From contig DAHYHI010000049.1 in NCBI GenBank assembly GCA_027391075.1, forward strand, positions 10,234 to 74,233: DNA of 64,000 bases, read 5' to 3'. Below the pieces are notes generated by a model. It was not told the DNA's origin and ran no database searches. It saw only the letters and a list, made by a program, of their open reading frames with translations. A program made the translations under genes and the position numbers. Source of the stretch: JAJZAM01 sp027391075 (GTDB lineage Bacteria; Actinomycetota; Acidimicrobiia; Acidimicrobiales; Palsa-688). Shown one piece after another: positions 1 to 8,228 of the stretch (the stretch's first letter is position 1; every line of letters begins with the position of its first letter).

Positions 1-1322
1 GAGGTGACCTCCGGGTCGAGGAAGAACAAGACGTTCCGAACGGCACGCTGCAGAGAACCTTGGGTCAAGGCGATCATTTTGGGGGCTTCGACGTCATGAA
101 TGGGTGCTCCTCGTCCTCGTAGATGGCAGATCCATGCTGCGAGAATTCGGGTAGCCCCAGTTGCCACGCGGCCGGCGGATCGCTCGGCTCGAAGCACCGG
201 CAGCACTCGGACAGGTATCTTTTGTGAGCCATCCTCGGCTATCCGCTCCAGCCGGTCGCCGATCTTCGTGTTAGCAAAGCGTTCGAGCAGAGCGTCGCTG
301 TAAGCGTCCAGTTCGACAGTGGATTGCGGTAGGTGGCTTTTGGCTTCTTGCCACCACTGGCGCACCCAGGACAGGCACGTGTCATCTGCAATAGCTTGCG
401 GTACGGTTTGGTGACCTTTGATAGACCCGGCGTAAGCAAGTAGTGAATGGGCTCCGTTGAGCAGCCAGAGCTTACGGTGCTCGAAGCCAGTGACATCGTC
501 GACGAAGAGGGCGCCCGCGTCCTCCCACCTTGGCCGACCGGACGGGAAGCTTCCTGCGAGGACCCACTCGCTGAAAGGTTCTGCGACTACGACAGCTCCA
601 TCCCGGTACCCGGCCCTGAAGCTTACGGCGTCCAGGTCCTCGACGGTTGTCCTCGGGGTGATACGGTCGACTACGGTCGAGGCGACATTCACCGACTCGG
701 CTATCCACTGCGAAAGAGATGGGTCGGCAGCTTCGGTGAGCTTCTGGAGGATCCGGGAGGTCAGAGCGCCGTTGCTGGCTAGGTTGTCGCAGGGGATCAG
801 GGTGACCGGCCCGGCGTCCGCCCGGTGTCGAGCCGCCAAGCCGGCCAGCAGCCGCGCTGGCGCTGTGATGACCGGCTCGGTCACGTCTCTCCTTAGCCGG
901 TCGATGTCACTGGCGATGTCAGCTCGAGACAAGTCGAGACCGCCTGTCCCACTTGTGCAGTAGCCGGCTTCGGTAATCGTTATCGTTACGGCGGTTACCA
1001 GCTGTGACGACAGGGAGGCGAGCCAAGCTTGATGATCTCGGGCACTGTGCGCCTCGCTGATAGAGTTGACCAACTCCAACCGGTCTTCGTAGGGTGATCG
1101 AACGGCGAGCGTGTAGAGACCTCCTTGGTCTTCGAGTATTCGTGCTATCCCGGTGGAGCGTCCCGAAAACGCAGCGTAACCCCACTCTTCTGCGTCGCTA
1201 GCTTTGTCCGTGTACCAAGCCTGGTGGGATCGGAAGAAGTTTCCCAACCCGAGATGCACAAGTCGTACAGGGCCTGCAGGTCGGCCCATGCCTGCAGCCC
1301 GCGAAAGCCGTCGAGGAATCAC
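1..1322 (-). CDS. uxuB: D-mannonate oxidoreductase (mannitol dehydrogenase family), 3' end beyond the window
   Basis: NAD-dependent polyol/hexonate dehydrogenase that reduces D-fructuronate to D-mannonate in cytoplasmic hexuronate breakdown. About 440 codons read open on the minus strand and run off the left edge, so the last ~50 residues of a typical ~490-residue member are missing. The N-terminus reads VRLVHLGLGNFFRSHQAWYT, the usual nucleotide-binding opening of mannonate/fructuronate reductases. Later segments are LVNSISEAHSARDH, TITEAGY, LIPCDNLASNG and KLWLLNGAHSLLAYAG, the last being the conserved Lys-Asn-His catalytic neighbourhood. I chose the GTG at 1322 because it gives the family start (RRLSRAAG), 20 nt after the uxaC stop; an ATG at 1290 is the alternative. 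It is the second gene of a uxaC-uxuB operon. Tagaturonate reductase or mannitol dehydrogenase activity is possible, but the neighbour favours mannonate. Confidence 0.85.
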   Translation of the reverse strand, partial: MIPRRLSRAAGMGRPAGPVRLVHLGLGNFFRSHQAWYTDKASDAEEWGYAAFSGRSTGIARILEDQGGLYTLAVRSPYEDRLELVNSISEAHSARDHQAWLASLSSQLVTAVTITITEAGYCTSGTGGLDLSRADIASDIDRLRRDVTEPVITAPARLLAGLAARHRADAGPVTLIPCDNLASNGALTSRILQKLTEAADPSLSQWIAESVNVASTVVDRITPRTTVEDLDAVSFRAGYRDGAVVVAEPFSEWVLAGSFPSGRPRWEDAGALFVDDVTGFEHRKLWLLNGAHSLLAYAGSIKGHQTVPQAIADDTCLSWVRQWWQEAKSHLPQSTVELDAYSDALLERFANTKIGDRLERIAEDGSQKIPVRVLPVLRAERSAGRVATGATRILAAWICHLRGRGAPIHDVEAPKMIALTQGSLQRAVRNVLFFLDPEVT

Positions 1323-1341
1323 ATCGAGGCCTGCGAACCTG

Positions 1342-2763
1342 TCAAAGCTTGAACACCCGTCTGGGCTGCATCGTCACCATGTCGACGGCGATCTCCGCCG
1401 CCTCGTCCTCGCTAAGTCGGTGCTCCGTAACGTAGCCGGCAAGCACGCCGGCATCGACGCGTCTCGCCATGTCATGGCGTGCTGGTATGGAGCAGAAGGC
1501 GCGGGTGTCGTCGACGAACCCGGAAGTTCTGGAGAAACCAACTGTTTCTGTTACAGCAGACCGGAAGCGCCGGATGGCGTCGGGAGCGTCTAGGAACCAC
1601 CACGGCGCTCCTACGTACACCGACGGGTAGAAGCCGGCCAGGGGAGCCAGTTCCCGCGACCAGGCGGTCTCGTCCACGGTGAAGACCACCAGATGGAAGC
1701 CCGCGGAGGTGCCGTAACGCTCTAGCAGCGGGCGCAGAGCCTCCGTGAACTCCACCCTAACCGGGATGTCGCAGCCGGCATCAGGGCCGAATACAGCCTG
1801 GGTCGGCCGATGGTGGTTACGTCTGATCCCGGGGTGAAGCGTCATCACGAGCCCGTCCTCGCACGACATCCGTGCCATTTCCATCATCATGTGTCTGCGG
1901 AAGGCGGTCGCTTCGTCTCCGTTGACGCCGTCAGTCAGAGCAGCCCGGTAGATTCTCTCCGCTTCCGCAGGTTCGAGCGGATCGGTCCGCGCGTCGAGGT
2001 GGCTGTGGTCAGCCGACGTGGCGCCATGGTCGATGAAGAAGCGCCTGCGCTCCCGGAGTGCCGCAAGGAAGCCTTGGTAATCCCCGGTGTCCAAGCCGGC
2101 AGTCTCCCCGAGTCGGTCAACCAGTTTCGGCCAGTCGGGCCGGTCGAGTTCGAGGTAGCGGTCCGGGCGAAACGCTGGGATAGTCCGCCCTGTCCAGCTG
2201 GGGTCGTCTAGAAGCGATTCGTACGCCGAAAGGTCGTCGCAGGGGTCGAAGGTCGTTGTGAGCACTTCGATCTTGAAACGGTCGTAGAGCGCCCTTGGCT
2301 TGTAGGCGTCCTGGTCGAGGCGGCCGGCTACCTGGTCGAATATGGCGTCGGCTGTCTGTGCCGAGGGTCGCAGCGTGACTCCGAATATCTCCACCAGCTC
2401 AGCCTCGAACCAGAACCGCACAGGTGTCCCAGCGAAGACTTCCCAGCGCTCGCAGAGGTGTCTCCACGCCCGTCTGGCTTCGAACTCGGAAAGCGATTGG
2501 CAGCCTACCCCGAGCTCGTGGAGGTCCGCACCGTCTGCATGAAGGAGGCGAGTAACGTAGTGATCGGGGGATAGTAGAAGGGTCGCCGGGTCCCTGAAGG
2601 CGACGTCGCCGGCGAGGAGGCGGGGGTCGACATGGCCATGCGGTGAGATCACCGGCAGGTCCTCGACCGCCTCGTAGAGTCGACGGGCTATGCGCCGTTG
2701 CTGGGGATCTCCCGGTAGGAGGCGATCAGGGTTCAGCTCCAGCCGAGACGACGAGGAAGGCAT
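1342..2763 (-). CDS. uxaC: Glucuronate (uronate) isomerase
   Basis: Isomerises D-glucuronate to D-fructuronate, and D-galacturonate to D-tagaturonate, the first step of the Ashwell pathway. The 473 residues match the usual ~470. Near the N-terminus SPHGHVDPRLLAG holds the metal-binding H-x-H (His42, His44) of this amidohydrolase-superfamily branch, followed by the family run DPATLLLSPDHYVTRLLHADG. Other typical segments are TTFDPCDDL, LHPGIRRNHH and PWWFLDAPDAIRRFR. The ATG at 2763 faces the LarA-like gene across about 90 bp, so the two operons probably share regulation. uxuB follows on the same strand. No mannonate dehydratase (uxuA) or KDG kinase/aldolase is present in the window. Confidence 0.93.
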   Translation of the reverse strand: MPSSSSRLELNPDRLLPGDPQQRRIARRLYEAVEDLPVISPHGHVDPRLLAGDVAFRDPATLLLSPDHYVTRLLHADGADLHELGVGCQSLSEFEARRAWRHLCERWEVFAGTPVRFWFEAELVEIFGVTLRPSAQTADAIFDQVAGRLDQDAYKPRALYDRFKIEVLTTTFDPCDDLSAYESLLDDPSWTGRTIPAFRPDRYLELDRPDWPKLVDRLGETAGLDTGDYQGFLAALRERRRFFIDHGATSADHSHLDARTDPLEPAEAERIYRAALTDGVNGDEATAFRRHMMMEMARMSCEDGLVMTLHPGIRRNHHRPTQAVFGPDAGCDIPVRVEFTEALRPLLERYGTSAGFHLVVFTVDETAWSRELAPLAGFYPSVYVGAPWWFLDAPDAIRRFRSAVTETVGFSRTSGFVDDTRAFCSIPARHDMARRVDAGVLAGYVTEHRLSEDEAAEIAVDMVTMQPRRVFKL

Positions 2764-2853
2764 CGCTCATATACTCATCCGAAGTACCATTCGACGCAAC
2801 TACTCGCCGTCTGGCACGGGGGTGCAAGACACGTTGACCACGAGAGGATCGAA

Positions 2854-4137
2854 ATGAGCTCGCCGGACGGGGCGGCTACCATCGGCGGCCCTGGACGATT
2901 CCTGGCCGACAACGAAGTGGAAGCGTTCATATGCGAACAGCTGTCGGCCGTTCCCCTCGACGGACTAAGCGTTTGTATGTTGGTGCCCGACGCGACCCGA
3001 AGTTGTCCACTACCCCTTCTGGTCAGGTCCGTGCACTCTGCCCTGCAGCCGAGGGTTACTAGGCTGACGGTCCTTGTAGCTCTCGGTACTCATGCAGCGA
3101 TGGGGGCTCAAGCCCACGCCCGCCACCTTGGGTACGGTCTGGGCGGGCCGGAAGAAACCTTTCCCGGGATGCGCGTGGTGGATCACGCCTGGTGGGACCC
3201 TGGTTCCCTGGTGACCCTCGGCACTATAAGCTCAATGAGGATGGCGGAGCTGTCCAACGGCCTCGTTATCCAGGACGTGCCAGTGAGGGTCAACCGGGCC
3301 GTAGTCGACCATGACGTCACTCTCATCGTCGGACCTGTCTTTCCTCACGAAGTCGTCGGCTTCTCCGGGGGGAACAAGTACCTCTTTCCCGGGGTCTCCG
3401 GCCAGGAGCTCATCGACGTGTCCCACTGGCTGGGTGCGTTGATAACAAGCGCTGACATAATCGGAGTTCGGGGGATCACCCCGGTCCGAGCCCTCATCGA
3501 CGAGGCAGCTTCGATGGTCCCTTCCGAGCGTTTGGCTTTCTGCGTGGTGACCAGCTCATGGTCCAACAGCCTAAGCGCCTTGGCCTTCGGTGAACCCGCT
3601 GCAGCCTGGCGGGCCGCAGCGGACGTGTCGGCCCAGACGCACATACGATACTTGGACGCCCCTGTACGTAAAGTGCTGGCAATTCTCCCCGGCAAGTATG
3701 ACGACATGTGGACCGGCGCCAAAGGCTTCTACAAAGTCGAGCCGGTAGTAGCAGACGGCGGTAACGTAGTTATTTACGCGCCGCACGTGACGGAGTTGGC
3801 GGTCACCCATCCCGCTATCACCGAGATCGGCTATCACTGTCGCGACTTCTACGTCAAGCAGTGGGACCGGTTCAAGGGATATCACTGGGGGGATCTTGCT
3901 CACTCCACCCACCTTCGAGGAGTCGGAACTTACAGTGATCTCGATGGGGAGCGGGCACGCGTGACCGTTACGCTCGCTACCGGTATCCCCGAGGAAGTCG
4001 TCCGTTCGGTCAACCTCGACTACCTCGACCCTGCGGGCATCGACCTGGCAGCATGGGCGGACGAGGAGGGGACTCTTGTCGTTCGTGGTGCGGGCGAGCA
4101 ACTCTACAGGCTCTCAAGGGAGGCGACCCATCGCTGA
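2854..4137 (+). CDS. LarA-family nickel-pincer hydroxyacid racemase/epimerase (candidate hexonate 2-epimerase)
   Basis: A 427-residue member of the lactate racemase (LarA, DUF2088) family, whose enzymes invert the carbon-2 hydroxyl of 2-hydroxy acids with a covalent nickel-pincer nucleotide cofactor. All hallmark residues can be placed: the PDATR motif (Asp46, Arg49), His80 in ALGTH, and the PHEVVGFSGGNK block with catalytic His165 and the cofactor-attaching Lys175. His191, the nickel ligand, follows 16 residues after the lysine as in L. plantarum LarA (Lys184/His200). A GAGAGG ribosome site lies 6 nt before the ATG. It is divergent from uxaC-uxuB, so the likely substrate is a hexonate such as D-mannonate or D-gluconate; known family members include hexonate 2-epimerases. 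The cofactor genes larB/larC/larE are not in the window. Substrate is inferred; fold and cofactor are secure. Confidence 0.85.
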   Translation: MSSPDGAATIGGPGRFLADNEVEAFICEQLSAVPLDGLSVCMLVPDATRSCPLPLLVRSVHSALQPRVTRLTVLVALGTHAAMGAQAHARHLGYGLGGPEETFPGMRVVDHAWWDPGSLVTLGTISSMRMAELSNGLVIQDVPVRVNRAVVDHDVTLIVGPVFPHEVVGFSGGNKYLFPGVSGQELIDVSHWLGALITSADIIGVRGITPVRALIDEAASMVPSERLAFCVVTSSWSNSLSALAFGEPAAAWRAAADVSAQTHIRYLDAPVRKVLAILPGKYDDMWTGAKGFYKVEPVVADGGNVVIYAPHVTELAVTHPAITEIGYHCRDFYVKQWDRFKGYHWGDLAHSTHLRGVGTYSDLDGERARVTVTLATGIPEEVVRSVNLDYLDPAGIDLAAWADEEGTLVVRGAGEQLYRLSREATHR

Positions 4138-4177
4138 TCGCCACGATTACAGTGAAAAGGTGCCGCCTACGACTTCG

Positions 4178-5596
4178 ATGAAAGCCACATTTGCCGACGA
4201 GGCGTTAGACGTCTTGGCTCGCTACTTGGAAATACCCTGTTTATCACCCGCCTACGATCCCGAGTGGGCTACCGCAGGCCAGCTTGATCGGGCCGTGGAA
4301 CTCCTGGCCGACTGGGCGAAGAACCGTCCCATTCCGGGCATCCAGGTAGACATCCACCGCCTCGAAGGCCGCACCCCGGTGCTCGTCTGCGAAATTCCCG
4401 CGACCGATCCCGAAGCGAGCGGAACTGTGATGCTGTACGGTCACTTCGACAAGCAGCCGCCTTTGGGGAACTGGAGTCCTGGGCTGGACCCATTCCGCCC
4501 GATAGTTCGCAGTGAGAGGCTCTACGGAAGAGGCTCCGCAGACGACGGCTACTCACTTTTCGCTGCGCTTCTAGCCGTCGAGTCAGTTGAAAGAGCGGGG
4601 CTGCGTCATCCCCGCTGCGTCGTCTTGATAGAGGGAAGCGAAGAAAGCGCTAGCCCCGATTTAGAAGCACACCTCGATGCGCTGACCGAAAGACTAGAGG
4701 GAACGGACCTGCTCGTCTGCCTTGACTCGGGGGCGCCAACCTTTGACCGGCTGTGGCTGACCCAATCGCTGCGAGGCAATGCAGTGGTCACGGTCGACAT
4801 AAGGGTTCTCGAGCGGGGAGTTCACTCGGGAACGGCGTCCGGCGTCGTGCCTTCTCCTTTTCGTGTGCTTCGCCAGCTTCTCAACCGCATGGAGGATCCC
4901 TATACAGGCGAAGTGCTCCTACCTGCGCTCTCGGCGCAACCCCCCGCAGATCAGGTTCGTAGGCTCGAAGACCTCGCTAGTGAACTTGGCGATGTCGTCG
5001 CAGGTCAGCTTCCCGTCTTGGAAGGCGTCGAGCTCGCCGGCGACGGCCCTGCGGAGCGCCTGTTGAGACAAGCGTGGAGGCCGGCGATGTCGGTCATCGG
5101 TATCGACGGCATGCCTTCTGTGAGCGAAGGCGGGAACGTGGTCCATGCTGGCACGACAGCCAATCTCTCGTTCCGCCTGCCGCCGTCTGTGGATGCTGTG
5201 ACGGCAACCGCCTCAATCGTCGATGTCTTGAAACAAGACCCACCGTCCGGCGCGAAAGTAACCGTAACAGCGCACCCTCCGGCCTCCGGTTGGTCGTGTC
5301 CTCGGCTCGCACCTTGGCTACTTGAGGCGTTGGACAAAGCATCGACAGCGTCGTTCGGGCGCAAGGCAGGCTGGACGAGCGAAGGCGGGACAATACCTTT
5401 CCTGGCCACGCTGGGAAAGCGCTTTCCGGGGGTCCAAGTCGTGGCCACCGGAGTGCTCGGACCAGGATCCAACGCCCATAGCATCGACGAGAGCCTTCAC
5501 ATTCCCACAGCCGAGTCGGTCACGCTTTCGGTAGCCCACTTGCTCGAAGCCCGCGCAGAGATGGCCAAAGGCGGTGGCATCCCTCCGTCCGACTAG
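4178..5596 (+). CDS. M20-family metallopeptidase (carnosinase/ArgE/DapE-like)
   Basis: Cytoplasmic zinc-dependent amidohydrolase or dipeptidase of about 472 residues. The first metal ligand motif is YGHFDKQP (His89, Asp91); the bridging Asp lies in GRGSADDGYS (Asp122) and the Glu pair in EGSEES (Glu155/156). A dimerisation-domain segment RGVHSGTASG and the C-terminal GSNAHSIDESLHIP with the last metal ligand are also intact. The reading frame extends upstream to 4076, but residues before the ATG at 4178 overlap the LarA-like gene and have no family counterpart; a GTG at 4160 is an alternative. It lies 40 nt behind the LarA-like gene, so the two are probably cotranscribed. Its substrate is unknown. 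The hexonate context would allow an acylated or amide-linked sugar acid, but ordinary dipeptides are equally possible. Confidence 0.85.
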   Translation: MKATFADEALDVLARYLEIPCLSPAYDPEWATAGQLDRAVELLADWAKNRPIPGIQVDIHRLEGRTPVLVCEIPATDPEASGTVMLYGHFDKQPPLGNWSPGLDPFRPIVRSERLYGRGSADDGYSLFAALLAVESVERAGLRHPRCVVLIEGSEESASPDLEAHLDALTERLEGTDLLVCLDSGAPTFDRLWLTQSLRGNAVVTVDIRVLERGVHSGTASGVVPSPFRVLRQLLNRMEDPYTGEVLLPALSAQPPADQVRRLEDLASELGDVVAGQLPVLEGVELAGDGPAERLLRQAWRPAMSVIGIDGMPSVSEGGNVVHAGTTANLSFRLPPSVDAVTATASIVDVLKQDPPSGAKVTVTAHPPASGWSCPRLAPWLLEALDKASTASFGRKAGWTSEGGTIPFLATLGKRFPGVQVVATGVLGPGSNAHSIDESLHIPTAESVTLSVAHLLEARAEMAKGGGIPPSD

Positions 5597-5612
5597 CCCT
5601 TGCAGCACCAGC

Positions 5613-5647
5613 GGGGCGGCGGCAGCGTCGATGGACAACGCCGCCCC
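5613..5647 (+). terminator. GC-rich stem-loop after the M20 peptidase gene
   Basis: A 9-bp perfect stem (GGGGCGGCG / CGCCGCCCC) with a 17-nt loop starts 17 nt after the stop codon. There is no U-tract, as is usual for actinobacterial terminators. Confidence 0.5.
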
Positions 5648-5675
5648 GGATCCGTCGCAGTTCGCTGGGGATTGG

Positions 5676-5681
5676 TAGCTT
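5676..5681 (+). promoter_or_regulatory. TANNNT -10 element for a leaderless transcript (DUF3089 gene)
   Basis: TAGCTT ends 6 nt before the ATG at 5688, so transcription would begin at or next to the start codon. Similar elements precede several other genes in this window. Confidence 0.5.
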
Positions 5682-5687
5682 CAAGGT

Positions 5688-6851
5688 ATGCGCATTCGCA
5701 TCTCGATGGCTCTATTAGTCCTGCTGGCTCTCATTCTCGCATCGTGTGGGTCGTCTCCTGCTAAGTCGTCATCGCCGAGCCTGCCCCACGCCTCCCCTTC
5801 CACCACGCTATCTACGCAGACAAACTCGCCGGCAGAAGGGGAGACAATTACTGGTGAGCCGGTCTGGCTTTGCCAGCCGGGAGCGACCCCAGACCCGTGC
5901 ACTGCGAATCTGGAAGCCGAATCGGTCACGGCGAGCGGGACCACGTCACAGGTAAAAGCCGGCCCCGCTGGAAACTCTCCATTCGACTGCTTCTACGTCT
6001 ATCCGACAGTCAGCACCGAGAGCGGAGACAACGCCAACCTGACAGTCCAGCCCGCCGAGATCAGCGCAGCCGAGCAACAGGCCTCCCGCTTCTCCTCGGT
6101 GTGTCGGGTATGGGCACCTATGTACCGTCAGGTGACAGTCGCCGGGCTCTTCACCGCTGGCGTCTCCGGTCTGGATGTGGCATACCAAAGCCTGCTTGCC
6201 GACTGGAGCTACTACCTCAGCCACGACAATGACGGTCGGCCGATCATCTTCATAGGTCACTCCCAGGGGGCTGCGATGCTGATCCGACTCCTGTCTGGGC
6301 AAGTCGACGACAATCCTGCCCTCCTAAAGCGTGTAGTCGTCGCCATACTCGCTGGCGGCAACCTGCAGGTTCCAACCGGGTCTGTCGTGGGAGCCACCTT
6401 CAAGCACATTCCCCTGTGCACCTCGCTAAAAGTCCCGGGCTGCGCAATCGCCTACTCGACGTTCGGTTCCCAACCGCCGCCGGATTCGCTGTTCGGCAGG
6501 CCGGGCAGCGGGGTGAGCCTCATGTCATTGCAGACGACTTCTACCGGTCAACAGGTGGCTTGTGTCAACCCAGCAGATGTCGGCGGGACCTCAGGCCTGC
6601 TGTCGCCCTACTTCCGTGGTAGCGGGGCGGTTCCATGGGTCACCTACCCGGACCTTTATACAGCCGAGTGCAAGACCGCTGGCGGGGCGACGTGGCTCCA
6701 GGTGACTCCGACGGGCATCCCCGGAGACACCAGGCCTCTTGTAAAGGCCTCACTCGGGCCTACCTGGGGGTACCACCTAGACGACGTCAACCTGGCTCTC
6801 GGTAACCTTGTCAGTGACGTTGCCATGTTAGAGTCTCAGTACAACTCTTGA
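5688..6851 (+). CDS. DUF3089 alpha/beta-hydrolase-like lipoprotein
   Basis: A secreted, probably membrane-anchored protein of 387 residues. Residues 1-20 form a lipoprotein signal peptide ending in the lipobox LASC (Cys20), followed by a Ser/Thr/Pro linker to about residue 60. The body matches DUF3089: FDCFYVYPTVS, CRVWAPMYRQVTVAGL, and the nucleophile elbow GHSQGA with the presumed catalytic serine. The fold is alpha/beta hydrolase, so an esterase or lipase role on the cell surface is likely, but no substrate is known for the family. It stands alone between a terminator-like hairpin and the dehalogenase gene. The start is supported by the TAGCTT element 6 nt upstream. Confidence 0.8.
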   Translation: MRIRISMALLVLLALILASCGSSPAKSSSPSLPHASPSTTLSTQTNSPAEGETITGEPVWLCQPGATPDPCTANLEAESVTASGTTSQVKAGPAGNSPFDCFYVYPTVSTESGDNANLTVQPAEISAAEQQASRFSSVCRVWAPMYRQVTVAGLFTAGVSGLDVAYQSLLADWSYYLSHDNDGRPIIFIGHSQGAAMLIRLLSGQVDDNPALLKRVVVAILAGGNLQVPTGSVVGATFKHIPLCTSLKVPGCAIAYSTFGSQPPPDSLFGRPGSGVSLMSLQTTSTGQQVACVNPADVGGTSGLLSPYFRGSGAVPWVTYPDLYTAECKTAGGATWLQVTPTGIPGDTRPLVKASLGPTWGYHLDDVNLALGNLVSDVAMLESQYNS

Positions 6852-6876
6852 GGCCCCGGGAAGAATCGAGATACCC

Positions 6877-7776
6877 ATGGAAGTGCTGCGCACACCCGAC
6901 GAATACTTCGAAGACCTCGACGGATTCGACTTCGAACCTCATTACGCGCAGAGCACGGGCGGTATAAGGATCCACTATCTAGACGAGGGGCCGCGCAGCG
7001 GTCCGGTGGCGCTTCTGATGCACGGAGAGCCTTCATGGTGCTACCTGTATAGGAAAATGATTCCGACGCTGGTCTCCCACGGCATTCGTTGTGTCGCACC
7101 CGACTTGGTCGGCTTCGGCCGGTCTGACAAGCCGACCAGGTCGGCTGACTACTCCTACCAAAACCATGTTGAGTGGATGGCGAGCCTTGTCTTTGGCGCT
7201 CTCGCCCTAGAGGATGTGACGCTCTACTGTCAAGACTGGGGTGGGCTGATAGGTCTACGCCTCGTCGGTGAGAAACCGAATATTTTCTCCCGGGTCGTCG
7301 TATCTAACACCGGATTGCCGACCGGTGACCACCCACCCACCGAGGCATTCCTGTCGTGGCAGCGCTACAGCCAAGAATCTCCGGAGTTACCCGTCGGAGC
7401 CATCGTATCGCGGGGATGCAAGACTCCTCTGGCGCAGAGCGTCGTCAGAGCCTATGACGCGCCGTTTCCGGATGACTCATACAAAGTTGGTGCTCGGGTA
7501 TTCCCTGCCCTGGTCCCGACATCCACCGAGGATCCCGCTCGTAAAGCGAACCTTGCTGCGTGGGAGGTGCTGGAGCGGTTCGAACGCCCGTTCGTCTGTG
7601 CGTTTAGTGACAGTGACCCCATAACCAGGGGAGGGGAGCGGGCTTTCCTCGGCCGGATCCCTGGGACCAAGAGCCAGCCGCACCGGACTATCGAAGGGGC
7701 GGGTCACTTTCTGCAGGAGGACCAAGGCCCGGCGATAGCAGAGTTCCTAGTCGAGCTGATAGCGCAGCGAGGCTGA
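6877..7776 (+). CDS. Haloalkane dehalogenase-like alpha/beta hydrolase
   Basis: Predicted to hydrolyse a carbon-halogen bond of a haloalkane to the alcohol in the cytoplasm. The 299-residue length is typical (about 295-310). The oxyanion motif MHGEPSWCYLYRKM is followed by the nucleophile elbow CQDWGG with Asp120 and halide-binding Trp121, then the acid in FSDSDPIT (Asp247 or Asp245) and the base in GAGHFLQE (His277). Trp next to the nucleophile, Trp53 after HGEP and the acid position after strand 7 point to the DhlA-like subfamily I. Nearest family relatives also include haloacetate dehalogenases and epoxide hydrolases; the latter lack the QDWGG context. It is followed by an SRPBCC gene and a sulfatase on the same strand, suggesting a small catabolic group. 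Confidence 0.83.
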   Translation: MEVLRTPDEYFEDLDGFDFEPHYAQSTGGIRIHYLDEGPRSGPVALLMHGEPSWCYLYRKMIPTLVSHGIRCVAPDLVGFGRSDKPTRSADYSYQNHVEWMASLVFGALALEDVTLYCQDWGGLIGLRLVGEKPNIFSRVVVSNTGLPTGDHPPTEAFLSWQRYSQESPELPVGAIVSRGCKTPLAQSVVRAYDAPFPDDSYKVGARVFPALVPTSTEDPARKANLAAWEVLERFERPFVCAFSDSDPITRGGERAFLGRIPGTKSQPHRTIEGAGHFLQEDQGPAIAEFLVELIAQRG

Positions 7777-7832
7777 GCGCAGATGATGGTTAGTGACGCA
7801 GCGCAAGAGCTCTCCGTTGGGGAGCCTCCACG

Positions 7833-8228
7833 TTGAGAGCAAGCGTCAGGCGACAGATGCGCATAGGACGGACCGCCGAACAGGTTTGGGAACTGGTCGG
7901 TGATCCCAATCGGATATCCGAATGGTTCGACGGCATCGAATCGGCGACGGTCGAAGGATCGACGAGGATAGTCCTGACCGCCAGCGGGATGTCGATGCCC
8001 GAGACTATCGTCACGAACGACTCTCTGCAGAGGCGCTTCCAGTACAGGATCGGCACGGCGCTATTTCGCGAACATCTATCTACTATCGACGTGTTCGATC
8101 TCGGGGACGGCACAAGTCTGGTTTCCTACGCAGCTGACGCGGACCCCGCCGCCATGGCACTGGTGATAGCTGGCGCCGCTGGTGCCGCACTGCGTCACCT
8201 ACGTGAGATCTTGGAAGGGGAAGGCTGA
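7833..8228 (+). CDS. SRPBCC (START/polyketide-cyclase-like) ligand-binding protein
   Basis: A 131-residue helix-grip protein. RIGRTAEQVWELVGDPNRISEWFDGIESATVEG is the standard N-terminal strand-helix of the SRPBCC fold, and a C-terminal long helix (about residues 103-130) closes the cavity. Such proteins bind hydrophobic ligands; no catalytic residue can be assigned. I chose the TTG at 7833 because GGGGAG lies about 9 nt upstream; an internal ATG at 7857 is possible. Its stop overlaps the sulfatase start (TGATG), so the two are translationally coupled. Confidence 0.75.
   Translation: MRASVRRQMRIGRTAEQVWELVGDPNRISEWFDGIESATVEGSTRIVLTASGMSMPETIVTNDSLQRRFQYRIGTALFREHLSTIDVFDLGDGTSLVSYAADADPAAMALVIAGAAGAALRHLREILEGEG

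Noticed and set aside
447..963. Plus-strand frames opposite the mannonate oxidoreductase
   Set aside because: The minus-strand dehydrogenase reads without a break through this region with recognisable motifs.
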